A stretch of 51,391 bases of DNA from Microbacteriaceae bacterium X2B (GCA_005502445.1 SCPB01000014.1:1-51391); one strand, 5' to 3'. Positions 8,678 to 16,822 are shown, counted from the first letter of the stretch. Notes: a model not told the origin generated them from the letters alone. Translations and numbers: made by a program.

Positions 8678-8965
8678 ATGCTCACACTGACGCCGACCGC
8701 CAGCACCGTCATCGAGAACCTCGTCGCCCGTGAAGCCGATCCGCAGAACGCGGGTCTTCGCATCGACGGCGCGGCTCAGCGGGACGAGTTCGCGGTGACG
8801 GTCGAACCGGCACCGCTTCCGGGCGACCACGTCGTCGAGTCGGGCAGCGCTCGCGTCTTCCTCGAGCAGCACGCCTCGGTGGCGCTCGACGACAAGGTGC
8901 TCGACGCGCAGGTGAGCGACGAAGGCTCCGTCCGGTTCGCGATCGGAGATCAACAGGGGCTCTAG
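8678..8965 (+). CDS. HesB/IscA-like protein without cysteines
   Basis: A 95-residue protein of the HesB-like (IscA superfamily) fold: LTLTPTASTVIENLV at the start, AGLRIDG in the middle and a C-terminal DDKVLDAQ strand. True A-type Fe-S carriers use three cysteines; this protein has none, so it cannot bind a cluster in the standard way. Such cysteine-free versions are common in actinobacteria and their function is not established. The ATG is supported by GGAAAGGGG seven bases upstream. A strong hairpin follows the stop codon, so the gene is probably monocistronic. Confidence 0.82.
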   Translation: MLTLTPTASTVIENLVAREADPQNAGLRIDGAAQRDEFAVTVEPAPLPGDHVVESGSARVFLEQHASVALDDKVLDAQVSDEGSVRFAIGDQQGL

Positions 8966-8978
8966 CCCTTCGTATCCG

Positions 8979-9014
8979 CGGCGGCCGCGCTCCCGATCCG
9001 GGAGGCGGCCGCCG
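8979..9014 (+). terminator. GC-rich hairpin after the HesB-like gene
   Basis: Ten paired bases (8979-8988 with 9005-9014) continue, after one bulged base, into an inner five-pair stem. It lacks a full T-run, as many actinobacterial terminators do. Confidence 0.6.
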
Positions 9015-9084
9015 TTCGCGCGTCGATCGGACTCCGGGACCAAGGCCCCTCGACACTCGTACTCCACTCGACCAGGCTGAACGC

Positions 9085-10041
9085 ATGCCCGTCATCGAGA
9101 ACTCCCGCCTCGCCATCATCGGCGCCGGAGCCGTCGGCTCGTCGTTGGCCTACGCGGCCCTCATCCGCGGCTCCGCCCGCGAGGTCGCCCTCTATGACGT
9201 CGACGCCGCGCGCGCCGAGGCCGAGGTGCTCGACCTGGCGCACGGCACTCCGTTCACGGGGTCGAGTCGCGTGAGCGGGGGAGGCGATCTCGATGCGATC
9301 GACGGGGCGAACATGGTCGTCGTCACGGCGGGAGCCAAGCAGCACCCCGGTCAGAGCCGGCTCGATCTGGCCGGGATCAACGTCGGCATCCTCCGCCAGC
9401 TCATGCCCGAGCTCGTCTCCCGCGCCCCCGGCGCCGTGTTCATGCTCGTGACGAACCCCTGCGATGTGCTCGCGGTCGCCGCTCAGCGTTTCAGCGGCCT
9501 CGATCCCGCGCGGGTCTTCTCCAGCGGCACCGTGCTCGACTCGTCACGACTGCGCTGGCGGCTCGCCGAGCGGGTCGGGGTCGCGGCGTCCAGCGTGCAC
9601 GCGATGATCGTCGGCGAGCACGGCGACAGCGAGTTCCCGCTGTGGTCGCAGAGCCGCATCGGTCCGATCCCGGTGCGCGACTGGACCGATGAGGCAGGAC
9701 GGCGCCTCGGGGAGGATGAGCTCGACGCCATCGCCGACGAGGTGAAGAACGCCGCGTACACCGTCATCGCAGGCAAGGGTGCGACGAACTACGCGATCGG
9801 CCTCTCGGGTGCGCGGATCGTCGAGGCCGTGCTCCGGGACGAAGGGGCGATCCTTCCGGTCAGCTCGGTGCTGAGCGGCTACCACGGCATCGACGGAGTC
9901 GCCCTGTCGGTGCCCAGCATCGTCGACGCCGGCGGGGTCTCCCGCGTCCTCGACATCCCGTTCTCCGAGGCGGAAGAGCGTTCGCTGCACGCGAGCGCCG
10001 CCGCGATCCGCCGCTCGCTCCACGCGCTCGGGCTCTCCTGA
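9085..10041 (+). CDS. ldh: L-lactate dehydrogenase
   Basis: A 318-residue NAD-dependent L-lactate dehydrogenase, the usual family length. The N-terminal Rossmann motif is GAGAVGSS (about 13-20) with an acid at the end of the second strand (LYDVD) that selects NAD. The substrate arginine loop, the VTNPCDV strand, the DSSRLRWRL segment and the catalytic histidine in GEHGDSEFPLWS are present, which points to lactate rather than malate dehydrogenase. It interconverts pyruvate and lactate in the cytosol. A CAGGCT box six bases before the ATG suggests a leaderless transcript. Together with the FAD-linked dehydrogenase upstream the strain may handle both lactate isomers. Confidence 0.93.
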   Translation: MPVIENSRLAIIGAGAVGSSLAYAALIRGSAREVALYDVDAARAEAEVLDLAHGTPFTGSSRVSGGGDLDAIDGANMVVVTAGAKQHPGQSRLDLAGINVGILRQLMPELVSRAPGAVFMLVTNPCDVLAVAAQRFSGLDPARVFSSGTVLDSSRLRWRLAERVGVAASSVHAMIVGEHGDSEFPLWSQSRIGPIPVRDWTDEAGRRLGEDELDAIADEVKNAAYTVIAGKGATNYAIGLSGARIVEAVLRDEGAILPVSSVLSGYHGIDGVALSVPSIVDAGGVSRVLDIPFSEAEERSLHASAAAIRRSLHALGLS

Positions 10042-10095
10042 CGCCGAGCTCCGCAACGGCCGGTCGCCACAGCCGGGGATGGGGACGGGGATGCT

Positions 10096-10479
10096 CTACT
10101 CGCGCCCGCGCCACCGCTCGATGAGCCGCCGATCCCGTTTGGTCGGCCGACCGGCGCCGCGCTCGCGCAGCACGCCCAGCGGCCTCTCGGCTTTCGGCGG
10201 CGGCGGAGGAGTGCGATCGTCGTAGTGCTGCTGGGCGATCGGCGCGCTCGTGCGCTTGGCGATGAGCCCGGTGACCGCGACGACGCGCTCGCCGGCCGGA
10301 GTGTATGCGCGGATGACGTCGCCGGGCCGAACGGCCAGGGCGGGCTTCGCCGTCGAACCGTTGACCTTGACGTGGCCCGCTCTGCAGGCGGCCGTCGCGG
10401 CCGACCGGGTCGAATACAGGCGGATCGCCCACACCCAGGCGTCGACCCGGACGCTCGTCGGCGGGGGAGCGGCACTCAT
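10096..10479 (-). CDS. S4-domain RNA-binding protein (Hsp15/RqcP-like)
   Basis: A 127-residue basic protein with an S4 domain in its first 70 residues (VRVDAWVWAIRLYSTRSAA, then AGHVKVNG and VRPGDVI), the signature of Hsp15/HslR and RqcP. These bind 23S rRNA or tRNA-bearing 50S subunits and help rescue stalled ribosomes. The C-terminal tail is proline- and arginine-rich. A TACGCT box six bases before the ATG suggests leaderless transcription. It may be co-transcribed with nothing: the next gene upstream (topoisomerase IB) ends 48 bases away. Confidence 0.85.
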   Translation of the reverse strand: MSAAPPPTSVRVDAWVWAIRLYSTRSAATAACRAGHVKVNGSTAKPALAVRPGDVIRAYTPAGERVVAVTGLIAKRTSAPIAQQHYDDRTPPPPPKAERPLGVLRERGAGRPTKRDRRLIERWRGRE

Positions 10480-10485
10480 GGCTCC

Positions 10486-10491
10486 AGCGTA
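10486..10491 (-). promoter_or_regulatory. -10 box of leaderless S4-domain gene
   Basis: TACGCT on the minus strand, six bases before the ATG. Confidence 0.5.
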
Positions 10492-10527
10492 GGGGCGCCC
10501 TCCCGGGGTTCTCCGGTCGCGTCGAGA

Positions 10528-11502
10528 TCAGGCCAGCAGCTCGGCGAGCGCGGCGTCGCTCACGCGGCCGCGGCGGAGGGCGGCGGTCTGCCCGCGGCGG
10601 TAGCGCTCGAGCACGCGCGGGTCGATGTACGAGCCTCGCGCTACCGCGGGGGTGTTGCGCAAGCGCTCGGCGACCGAGACGACCGCGTCGCGGATCGCGC
10701 GCTCCTGCTCCTTCGCGACCGGCGTCGGGCCGCGCCGGGCCAGGTGCTCGGCCGCCTCTCGCGAGCCGATGAGGGTGCGGAGGTCCTTCGGCGTGATGCG
10801 GCACCCGGTCGCCTCGCGCAGGTAGGCCGACAGCGCGTTCGACGAGAGTCGATGGCCGCCGGCGCCGTCGACCCACTCGGTGACGCGTTCGGCGCGTCCG
10901 CCGTCGGGGAGGCGCGTCGAACGTGCGCGTCGCAGCGCCGTCGCCAGGTCGGGGTCGTCGAGCTCCGCTCGCCACCGCACCCCCGACTTGGCCGGAAAGT
11001 CGAAGGCGATCACCGTGCCCCTCACTCGCACGTGCCGCCAGGTGAGCGTGAGGGCTCCGACGGTGCCGCGCTCGATCGCATAGCGCTCCTCGCCGACCCG
11101 CAGGCCCAGCGCGTCGATGGTCCGCGCAGCGATCGCGAGGGCCCGCGCCTGGGGATCCTCGCCGCGCAGGTCGCGCGTGACCCGCGCCCGCATCATGGCG
11201 GTCGCGCCGGCGAGCTCCCGTACTCGGGCGTACTTGCGCCGGTCGGCTCGACGCGTCCACTCCTCGTGGTACCGGTACTGCCTCCTGCCGTCGTCGTCGA
11301 CGCCCACGGCCTGCACGTGACCCCGCTCGTCGGGGCAGATCCACACCTCGCGCCACGCGGGCGGGATCGCGATCGCGCCGATGCGCGCGCGCACCGCTGC
11401 GTCCGTGACCGGCCGGCCCCGCGCATCCAGGTATCGGAACCCGCGACCGTGCCGGACGCGGCGGATCCCGGGGTCGTCCGGTGTGCTGCGGCGCAATCTC
11501 AT
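10528..11502 (-). CDS. Type IB DNA topoisomerase
   Basis: A 324-residue poxvirus-type topoisomerase IB. The N-terminal domain has RRVRHGRGFRYLD and IPPAWREVWICP; the catalytic domain has the arginine motif LRVGEERYA, the KDLRT segment with its basic residue, and the active tyrosine Y292 in ARGSYIDPRVLERY. It relaxes supercoils through a 3'-phosphotyrosyl intermediate without ATP. The enzyme is patchily distributed in bacteria but common in actinobacteria and usually not essential. It lies between the S4 gene and the GH15 gene on the same strand, without overlap. Confidence 0.92.
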   Translation of the reverse strand: MRLRRSTPDDPGIRRVRHGRGFRYLDARGRPVTDAAVRARIGAIAIPPAWREVWICPDERGHVQAVGVDDDGRRQYRYHEEWTRRADRRKYARVRELAGATAMMRARVTRDLRGEDPQARALAIAARTIDALGLRVGEERYAIERGTVGALTLTWRHVRVRGTVIAFDFPAKSGVRWRAELDDPDLATALRRARSTRLPDGGRAERVTEWVDGAGGHRLSSNALSAYLREATGCRITPKDLRTLIGSREAAEHLARRGPTPVAKEQERAIRDAVVSVAERLRNTPAVARGSYIDPRVLERYRRGQTAALRRGRVSDAALAELLA

Positions 11503-11535
11503 CCGGTCAGGATGCCCGATGCCGGTCGGTCGCCG

Positions 11536-13314
11536 TCACCGGCTTGCGCGAACGCTCGCGACGGCATCCGCGGCCCGCACGAGCGCGAGGTGGGAGAGCG
11601 CCTGCGGCGTGTTGCCCATGTGCCGGCGCTCGACGACGTCGTACTCCTCCGACAGCAGGCCGACGTCGTTCACCAGCCCGACGAGGCGATCCATGAGCGC
11701 CTCGGCGTCGGCGAGACGGCCGCCGAGCGCGTAGTTCTCGACCAGCCAGAAGGCGCAGGCCAGAAAGGGATGCTCGTCGCCCGGCAGTCCGTCGACGCCC
11801 GACTCCGTGCGGTAGCGCAGCGGCAGCCCATCACGCAGCAGGGTCTGCTCGATGCGCGCGACCGTGGCGATCATGCGCGGATCGTCGTAGGCGACGAAGC
11901 CGATGTGCGCGAGCTGGAGCAGCGATGCGTCGGTCTCCGCCGTCTCGGCATGCTGCACGAACCAGCCGCCCTCGGCGACGCCGCGGTCGAGGATCTCGGT
12001 GCGCAGCTGATCGCGGCAGCGCTCCCAGCGCTCGACCGGCCCCAGCAGCCCGTGCTCGCGGACGGCGCGCACGCCCCGGTCGAACGCGGCCCAGAGCATC
12101 GCGCGCGAGTGCGTGAAAACGCGGTGAGGCCCCCGCATCTCCCAGATTCCGGTGTCGGGGCGGTCGAGGTTCGCCTCGGCGTAGCCGAGGAGCGCCACCT
12201 GCAGCGGCCACGAGAAGCCGTCCTCGGCGATGCCGAGCGAGCGTGCTCGGGCGAGCGCGACGAGAACCTCGCCGATGATGTCGCCCTGGAACTGCGTGTA
12301 GGCGGCGTTGCCGACGCGCACGGGAGCCGACCCGCGGTACCCGGGCAGCGACGGCAGCTCGTACTCGACGAGGTGGCGCTCGCCGCTGAGCCCGTAGACG
12401 ATCTGCACGTCGTCGGGGTCGCCGGCGATCGCCCGAAGCAGCCAGTCGCGCCACGCGGCAGCCTCGGCGTCGTAGCCGTGCAGCATGAGGGCCTCGAGGG
12501 TGAGCGCCGCATCGCGCAGCCACACGTAGCGGTAGTCCCAGTTGCGGCTGCCACCCATCTCCTCGGGCAGGCTCATCGTCGCGGCGGCGACGATGCCGCC
12601 CGTGTCCTCGTGCGTGAGGGCGCGCAGGACGAGCAGGGACCGAACGACATGGTCGTCGTGGGCGCCCGGCGCCGCGCACTTCTGCGCCCACTCGCGCCAC
12701 CACCTTCGCGTGCGGTTCAGCTGGCCGTCGACGTCGATCGGTTCCGGCGCCCGGCGGTGCGCGGGGAACCACGTCAGCACGGTGTCGACGGCCTCGCCCT
12801 CACGCACCGTGAACTCCGCGCGGTGGGCGTGGTCGGCGGCGCGGAACCGCACGCCGCGCACGATCACGGCGTCGGGCCCGGCGATCGCGATGAGGGCGGG
12901 ATTATCGTCGGTGCCGACCTGCCGCACCCAGGGCATCGCTCGCGCATAGTCGAAGCGGATGCGCAGCGACTGCTGCATCGGCACGGAGCCGCGAAGGCCG
13001 CGCACGCGGCGGACGACGTCGGCTCGACGGTCGCCGTGGGGCATCAGGTCGGTCACCTCGACCTCGCCGTCCGCGGTGCGCCAGCGCGTCACGAGCACGA
13101 ACGTGCCCGGTTCGTAGCGGCGGTCGACGCACTCCGCCTCGGCCGACGGCTGCAGCGTCCACTGCCCGTGGGCCTCATCGCCGAGCAGGGCCCCGAAGAG
13201 GGACGGCGAGTCGAATCGCGGCAGGCAGAGCCAGTCGATCGTCCCGGAGCGGCCGACGAGGGCCGCCGTGTGGCAGTCGCCGATGAGCGCGTAGTCCTCG
13301 ATGGGGTCGGGCAT
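11536..13314 (-). CDS. Glycoside hydrolase family 15 protein (trehalase/glucoamylase-like)
   Basis: About 592 residues of a GH15 enzyme. The N-terminus PIEDYALIGDCHTAALV and IDWLCLPRFDSPSLFGALLG is the conserved opening of the actinobacterial family; the (alpha/alpha)6 catalytic barrel follows with GSRNWDYRYVWLRDAALT and further on RDQLRTEILDRG. No signal peptide, so it acts in the cytosol, probably on trehalose or an alpha-glucan. I start at the ATG of MPDP, which matches the family; three upstream in-frame starts (up to 13368) exist. A remnant of a glucose-6-phosphate dehydrogenase gene lies divergent next to it; such a dehydrogenase is often a GH15 neighbour in related genomes, from memory. 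Confidence 0.9.
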   Translation of the reverse strand: MPDPIEDYALIGDCHTAALVGRSGTIDWLCLPRFDSPSLFGALLGDEAHGQWTLQPSAEAECVDRRYEPGTFVLVTRWRTADGEVEVTDLMPHGDRRADVVRRVRGLRGSVPMQQSLRIRFDYARAMPWVRQVGTDDNPALIAIAGPDAVIVRGVRFRAADHAHRAEFTVREGEAVDTVLTWFPAHRRAPEPIDVDGQLNRTRRWWREWAQKCAAPGAHDDHVVRSLLVLRALTHEDTGGIVAAATMSLPEEMGGSRNWDYRYVWLRDAALTLEALMLHGYDAEAAAWRDWLLRAIAGDPDDVQIVYGLSGERHLVEYELPSLPGYRGSAPVRVGNAAYTQFQGDIIGEVLVALARARSLGIAEDGFSWPLQVALLGYAEANLDRPDTGIWEMRGPHRVFTHSRAMLWAAFDRGVRAVREHGLLGPVERWERCRDQLRTEILDRGVAEGGWFVQHAETAETDASLLQLAHIGFVAYDDPRMIATVARIEQTLLRDGLPLRYRTESGVDGLPGDEHPFLACAFWLVENYALGGRLADAEALMDRLVGLVNDVGLLSEEYDVVERRHMGNTPQALSHLALVRAADAVASVRASR

Positions 13315-13381
13315 GCGCTCAGCCAACCCGAGCATCCTCCGAACTCGGTGCATATCGGTCCGAACCACCGACTGTCGCGCC

Positions 13382-13387
13382 TAGCGT
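13382..13387 (+). promoter_or_regulatory. -10 box of the decayed dehydrogenase gene
   Basis: TAGCGT seven bases before the ATG of the remnant gene. The promoter of the lost gene seems intact. Confidence 0.4.
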
Positions 13388-13394
13388 GGATCGC

Positions 13395-13518
13395 ATGAGC
13401 TCCGCCCGCAGCATCGTCATCCATCGGTGCCGCAGGCGACCTCACCGGCGGCGGGGCTCCGCTCGACGAGTACGCGGCGGGCTCCACGGGCCCCGCGACC
13501 TGGCCGCCGCTACGGTAA
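13395..13518 (+). pseudogene. Internally deleted glucose-6-phosphate dehydrogenase remnant
   Basis: The ATG is followed by codons for MSSARSIVI; after one extra C (13421-13422) the next frame reads IGAAGDLTG, together the typical nucleotide-binding start of a G6PDH (IVI-GAAGDLTG). The same frame then goes straight into APLDEYAAGSTGPATWP and a TAA, which looks like the C-terminal tail of the actinobacterial non-Zwf G6PDH group. So roughly 430 codons are missing and one frameshift is present. The remnant keeps its -10 box. The first reading frame stops mattering after about nine residues. The match is from memory of the family, not from alignment. Confidence 0.68.
13511..13516 (+). promoter_or_regulatory. 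-10 box of leaderless SDR gene
   Basis: TACGGT six bases before the ATG of the SDR gene. It lies in the last codons of the dehydrogenase remnant. Confidence 0.45.
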
Positions 13519-13522
13519 CGCC

Positions 13523-14281
13523 ATGACCACCGCTCTCATCACGGGCGCGACCGCCGGCATCGGCGCGGAGTTCGCCCGGCAGCTCGCCGCGCGCGGCGAC
13601 GACCTCGTCCTGGTCGCGCGAGGCGCCGACCGGCTGCAGACGATGGCCGAGGGGCTGCGGGGCGCCCACGGCGTGCGGGTCGAGGTCATCGCCGCCGACC
13701 TGCACGAGGAGTCGGGGGTCGCCGCGATCGAGCGCCGCCTGCGCGACGACGCGCATCCCGTCGACCTGCTCGTCAACAACGCCGGCTACGGCCTCGTCGG
13801 CGACTTCGCCGACAACGCCGTCGACGACGAGCGGCGGCACCTCGAGCTGCACGTCACGGTGCCGTTGCGGCTCAGCCACGCGGCGCTGCAGGGGATGCTC
13901 GCCCGCCGTCGTGGCCGCATCGTGCTGATCTCGAGCGTCGCCGCCTTCACCCCTCGCGGGAGCTACGGAGCGGCGAAGGCCTGGGGCGTCTCGTTCGCGC
14001 GCTGGGCGAACCTGCAGTACCGCCGCCGCGGTGTGAGCGTCACCGCGGTCGCTCCGGGCTTCACCCGCACCGAGTTCCATGAGCGCATGGGTGTGAGCAC
14101 GACCGGGATCCCCGGTTTCCTCTGGCTCGATGTGCGCGACCTCGTGCGTCTCGCACTCCGCGACATCGACCGCGGTCGCGCCGTCTCGGTGCCGACCGCG
14201 CGCTACAAGGTCGTCGTCGCCCTCGCCCGCGTGCTGCCGGCGCGCCTCGCGGCTGCCGGCAGCCTCGCGCCGAACCGCTGA
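13523..14281 (+). CDS. Short-chain dehydrogenase/reductase
   Basis: A 252-residue classical SDR. The cofactor loop is TGATAGIGAEFA (about 7-18), then a basic residue in VARGADRL that favours NADPH, the NNAGYG motif, the catalytic serine in VLISSVAA and the YxxxK pair in SYGAAKAWG. The C-terminal 40 residues are basic and hydrophobic (RYKVVVALARVLP), as in SDRs close to the membrane acting on lipids or ketones. I start at the ATG behind the TACGGT box; the longer open frame upstream runs through the dehydrogenase remnant and is not credible. Substrate unknown. It ends five bases from the convergent LRV gene. Confidence 0.88.
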   Translation: MTTALITGATAGIGAEFARQLAARGDDLVLVARGADRLQTMAEGLRGAHGVRVEVIAADLHEESGVAAIERRLRDDAHPVDLLVNNAGYGLVGDFADNAVDDERRHLELHVTVPLRLSHAALQGMLARRRGRIVLISSVAAFTPRGSYGAAKAWGVSFARWANLQYRRRGVSVTAVAPGFTRTEFHERMGVSTTGIPGFLWLDVRDLVRLALRDIDRGRAVSVPTARYKVVVALARVLPARLAAAGSLAPNR

Positions 14282-14286
14282 CCTGC

Positions 14287-14751
14287 TCAGTGGAGAGCGG
14301 CCTGCGCCTCGTCCGCGGCGAGGGACGCCTTCCACGCCACGAGCGCCCGCACGGTGCCGCTCTCGTCGTCGGCGAGACGCTGCATGACGTCGGCCGGCAC
14401 GAAGTAGTTGATGGCGACCCACGCGCGCACCGACTCCTCGGGGTCGGCGGCGAGTTCACGAAGGATGTCGCAGGGAGTGTGCTCGTTCTTCGCCACGCAG
14501 GCCCGCACGCTCGCGACCGGGTCGTGGGCGAGGGCCGCGTACACCGCTTCGGGCGCGTGGTACGACAGGGCGGCGCTCTCGCGGATCCGCGGGTTCGGGT
14601 CGGCGGCGAGACGTCGGATGCGCGCGATCTTCGACTCGGTGACCGCGGGGGAGAGGAACTGCGCGACGGGGTCGTGCGACTGCGACCGGGCCGGCGCGCT
14701 CGCGGCGAGCTGCCGCCGTTGAGCGGGAGTGTTGAAGCGGATGCACGACAT
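14287..14751 (-). CDS. Variant leucine-rich repeat (LRV) protein
   Basis: A 154-residue soluble protein. From about residue 40 it is made of 22-26-residue helical repeats with the pattern LAADPNPRIRESAA, LAHDPVASVRACVA, LAADPEESVRAWVA and LADDESGTVRALVA, typical of LRV/HEAT-like repeats that follow the phrase DP-xx-VR. These form a superhelical binding surface; partners are unknown. A TAGTCT box seven bases before the ATG points to a leaderless mRNA. The gene stands alone between convergent and divergent neighbours. Confidence 0.75.
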   Translation of the reverse strand: MSCIRFNTPAQRRQLAASAPARSQSHDPVAQFLSPAVTESKIARIRRLAADPNPRIRESAALSYHAPEAVYAALAHDPVASVRACVAKNEHTPCDILRELAADPEESVRAWVAINYFVPADVMQRLADDESGTVRALVAWKASLAADEAQAALH

Positions 14752-14758
14752 GCGCGGA

Positions 14759-14764
14759 AGACTA
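14759..14764 (-). promoter_or_regulatory. -10 box of leaderless LRV gene
   Basis: TAGTCT on the minus strand, seven bases before the ATG. Confidence 0.5.
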
Positions 14765-14809
14765 GCCCGCGCTCCCCGTCTCCGAGCCGTCGCGGGGCCG
14801 GCGCGTCAC

Positions 14810-14815
14810 TAGACT
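14810..14815 (+). promoter_or_regulatory. -10 box of leaderless CDP-alcohol phosphatidyltransferase gene
   Basis: TAGACT six bases before the GTG start. It should drive the phosphatidyltransferase-garA-merR operon. Confidence 0.5.
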
Positions 14816-14821
14816 GGCCGC

Positions 14822-15478
14822 GTGAGCGAGACCGAGGGCCGAGCGCGCGAGCCCCGCTCGAGGGCCAGCACGCGCGTGCTCACCGTTCCGAACGCGCTCA
14901 GCGCGATCCGACTCGGGCTGGTGCCGGTGTTCCTCGTGCTCGTGCTCACGGGCAACGACGTCGCCGCCCTGCTCATCATCGTCGCCTCGAGCGCCTCCGA
15001 CTACCTCGACGGGATCATCGCCCGTCGGTTCGGCCAGATCACGAGACTCGGCCAGCTGCTCGACCCCGCCGCCGACCGGCTGTTCATCTTCGCAGCCGTG
15101 TTCGCCCTCGCCGTGCGCGAGGTCGTTCCGTGGTGGCTCGTCGTCGTCATCGTGGGCCGCGACGCCATGCTCGTCGTACTCGGCATCGTGCTCGCGCAGC
15201 ACCGCTACGGCCCCCTGCCGGTCCACCACCTCGGCAAGCTCGCGACGTTCGCCCTGTTCTACGCCCTGCCGATCCTCGTTCTCGGCCAGGCGTTCCCGGA
15301 TGTCCGGTTCGTGTCGGACCCGATCGCGTGGGCCTTCGCGCTGTGGGGAGCGTTCCTGTACTGGTGGGCGGGCGCGCTGTACCTGCGCCAGACCCTAGAA
15401 CTGGTGGGGAATCGACCCGGAATCTCGGCGCCGGCATCGGATACGCTGAATCCCCTGAGGAGGTCAACTGATGGCTGA
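14822..15478 (+). CDS. CDP-alcohol phosphatidyltransferase (PgsA family)
   Basis: A 218-residue integral membrane enzyme. The family signature D-x2-D-G-x2-A-R-x8-G-x3-D-x3-D is complete: SDYLDGIIARRFGQI followed by RLGQLLDPAADR (about residues 60-86). About five or six membrane helices surround it. It moves a phosphatidyl group from CDP-diacylglycerol to an alcohol, most likely glycerol-3-phosphate (PgsA-like) or phosphatidylglycerol. The start is GTG after a TAGACT box, without a ribosome site. Its last eight bases overlap the garA-like gene. In mycobacteria pgsA2 lies near garA too, which supports orthology. Confidence 0.88.
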   Translation: MSETEGRAREPRSRASTRVLTVPNALSAIRLGLVPVFLVLVLTGNDVAALLIIVASSASDYLDGIIARRFGQITRLGQLLDPAADRLFIFAAVFALAVREVVPWWLVVVIVGRDAMLVVLGIVLAQHRYGPLPVHHLGKLATFALFYALPILVLGQAFPDVRFVSDPIAWAFALWGAFLYWWAGALYLRQTLELVGNRPGISAPASDTLNPLRRSTDG

Positions 15479-15995
15479 GAACCCGCCCGCACGCCCAGAA
15501 GGCGATGCCGAGCAGAGGGGGGTCGTCGCTCCCGGCGGCGAGAACACGGTCGCCTCTCCGGTCTACAACTCCTCCGAGACCACCGTGCACTACGGTCCCG
15601 ATTTCGCCGCGCAGCTCGCCGCGATGGAGGCCGGAGTCTCGGTCGAGGAGCAGGAGGCGATCGCGGCCCTGCCTTCCGGCTCGGCTCTGCTCATCGTGCG
15701 CCGGGGTCCGAACACCGGAGCGCGATTCCTGCTCGACGCCGATGTCACGGTCGCCGGGCGCCACCCCGACGCCGACATCTTCCTCGACGACGTCACCGTC
15801 TCCCGCAAGCATGCCGAGTTCCACCGCGACGGCACGTCGTTCTCGGTGCGCGACCTCGGGTCGCTCAACGGCCTGTTCTTCAACGGCGAGCGCATCGACG
15901 GCTCGGCGACCCTCGTCGACGGCTCGGAGGTCCAGGTGGGCAAGTTCCGTCTGACCTTCTACGCCTCGCGCGCCGACCGCCGCCCGGTCGCCTAG
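15471..15995 (+). CDS. garA: FHA-domain protein, GarA/OdhI-like
   Basis: A 174-residue forkhead-associated protein. Near residues 36-39 stands SETTVHYG, the counterpart of the N-terminal ETTS motif of GarA/OdhI whose threonines are phosphorylated by PknB/PknG-type kinases. The FHA domain covers about 72-165 with R97 (AGRHPDADI), S111-R112 (VSRKHAEF) and SLNGLFFNGERI. In mycobacteria and corynebacteria the unphosphorylated protein inhibits the E1 of 2-oxoglutarate dehydrogenase and adjusts glutamate metabolism; the same role is inferred here. AGGAGGT precedes the ATG at good distance. It overlaps the merR gene by one base. Confidence 0.88.
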   Translation: MAENPPARPEGDAEQRGVVAPGGENTVASPVYNSSETTVHYGPDFAAQLAAMEAGVSVEEQEAIAALPSGSALLIVRRGPNTGARFLLDADVTVAGRHPDADIFLDDVTVSRKHAEFHRDGTSFSVRDLGSLNGLFFNGERIDGSATLVDGSEVQVGKFRLTFYASRADRRPVA

Positions 15996-16705
15996 TGGCG
16001 GCCCGAACCGCCGCCGTTGCTCGCCGATCCGGGGCGGCATCGGCTCCCCTTCTCAGCATCGGCCAGGTGCTCGCCAAACTCAGCCCCGAGTTCCCCGATC
16101 TCACTCCCTCCAAGCTGCGGTTCCTCGAGGAGCGCCAGCTCATCTCGCCATCGCGCACCGAGTCCGGCTACCGCAAGTTCTCGCCCGGCGACCTCGATCG
16201 GCTGCGCTTCGTGCTGACCATGCAGCGCGACCACTACCTGCCGCTCAAGGTGATCCGCGGCTACCTCGACGACCTCGATGCCGGGCGCACCCCGAGTCTG
16301 CCGATGGGCGGCGCCGTGCCGATGCCCTCGATGCTCGCCACCGAGCGCCGCTACAGCCGCGACGAGCTCGCTCGCGAAGCGGGGGCGAGCGCCGCGCTTC
16401 TCGGCGACGCCGTCTCGGCCTCGCTCATCGCGCCGGCGGACACCTACGGCGACGAGACTCTGCAGGTGCTCCGCGCCCTCGTCGAGCTGCAGCGCTCCGG
16501 CATCGAACCGCGCCACCTCCGAGGCTTCCGCGCCGCCGCGGAACGCGAGCTCGGGCTCATCGAGAGCGCGCTCATCCCTGTCGCGCGCCGCAACGACCCC
16601 TCCTCCCGCGCGAAGGCCGCGGAGCTGGCCAGAGAGATCGCCGGGCAGCTCGAGGTCGTCCGCTCGAGTCTGATCCGATCGGCGCTCGGCAGGCTACAGT
16701 CGTAG
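15995..16705 (+). CDS. ftsR: MerR-family regulator (FtsR/Rv1828-like)
   Basis: A 236-residue regulator with an N-terminal winged helix-turn-helix of MerR type (about 20-90: LLSIGQVLAKL, LTPSKLRFLEERQLISPSRT, GYRKFSPGDLDRLRFV) and a helical effector part of about 130 residues. Its position directly after garA/odhI is that of Rv1828 and of corynebacterial FtsR, which activates ftsZ. The GTG start shares a base with the garA stop codon. The bifunctional-nuclease gene that I recall next to its mycobacterial homologue is missing here. The name is by synteny and general similarity. Confidence 0.82.
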   Translation: MAARTAAVARRSGAASAPLLSIGQVLAKLSPEFPDLTPSKLRFLEERQLISPSRTESGYRKFSPGDLDRLRFVLTMQRDHYLPLKVIRGYLDDLDAGRTPSLPMGGAVPMPSMLATERRYSRDELAREAGASAALLGDAVSASLIAPADTYGDETLQVLRALVELQRSGIEPRHLRGFRAAAERELGLIESALIPVARRNDPSSRAKAAELAREIAGQLEVVRSSLIRSALGRLQS

Positions 16706-16786
16706 CAGGGTCCGACACGCCGAGCCGCCGACGCGGATGTCGGCGGCGGTGATCGGGTGGCTCGCTAGTCTGGACGGCGTGATGGT

Positions 16787-16814
16787 AACCGTCACGTTGA
16801 CGATGAAGGTTAGG
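16787..16814 (+). promoter_or_regulatory. Candidate MerR operator before second merR gene
   Basis: TAACC (16787-16791) and GGTTA (16809-16813) form an inverted pair 17 bases apart, and inside lies GTCA-CGT-TGAC (16792-16802), a second dyad. Nested dyads just before a merR gene fit a MerR autoregulatory site. The right part, TGAAGGTTAG, resembles TGAAGGTTTA in the ftsZ promoter. Confidence 0.5.
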
Positions 16815-16822
16815 TAGAGGCC

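Noticed and set aside
10225-13398. A 1057-codon plus-strand frame over the S4, topoisomerase and GH15 genes
   Set aside because: It runs antisense to three recognisable genes and has no domain of its own.
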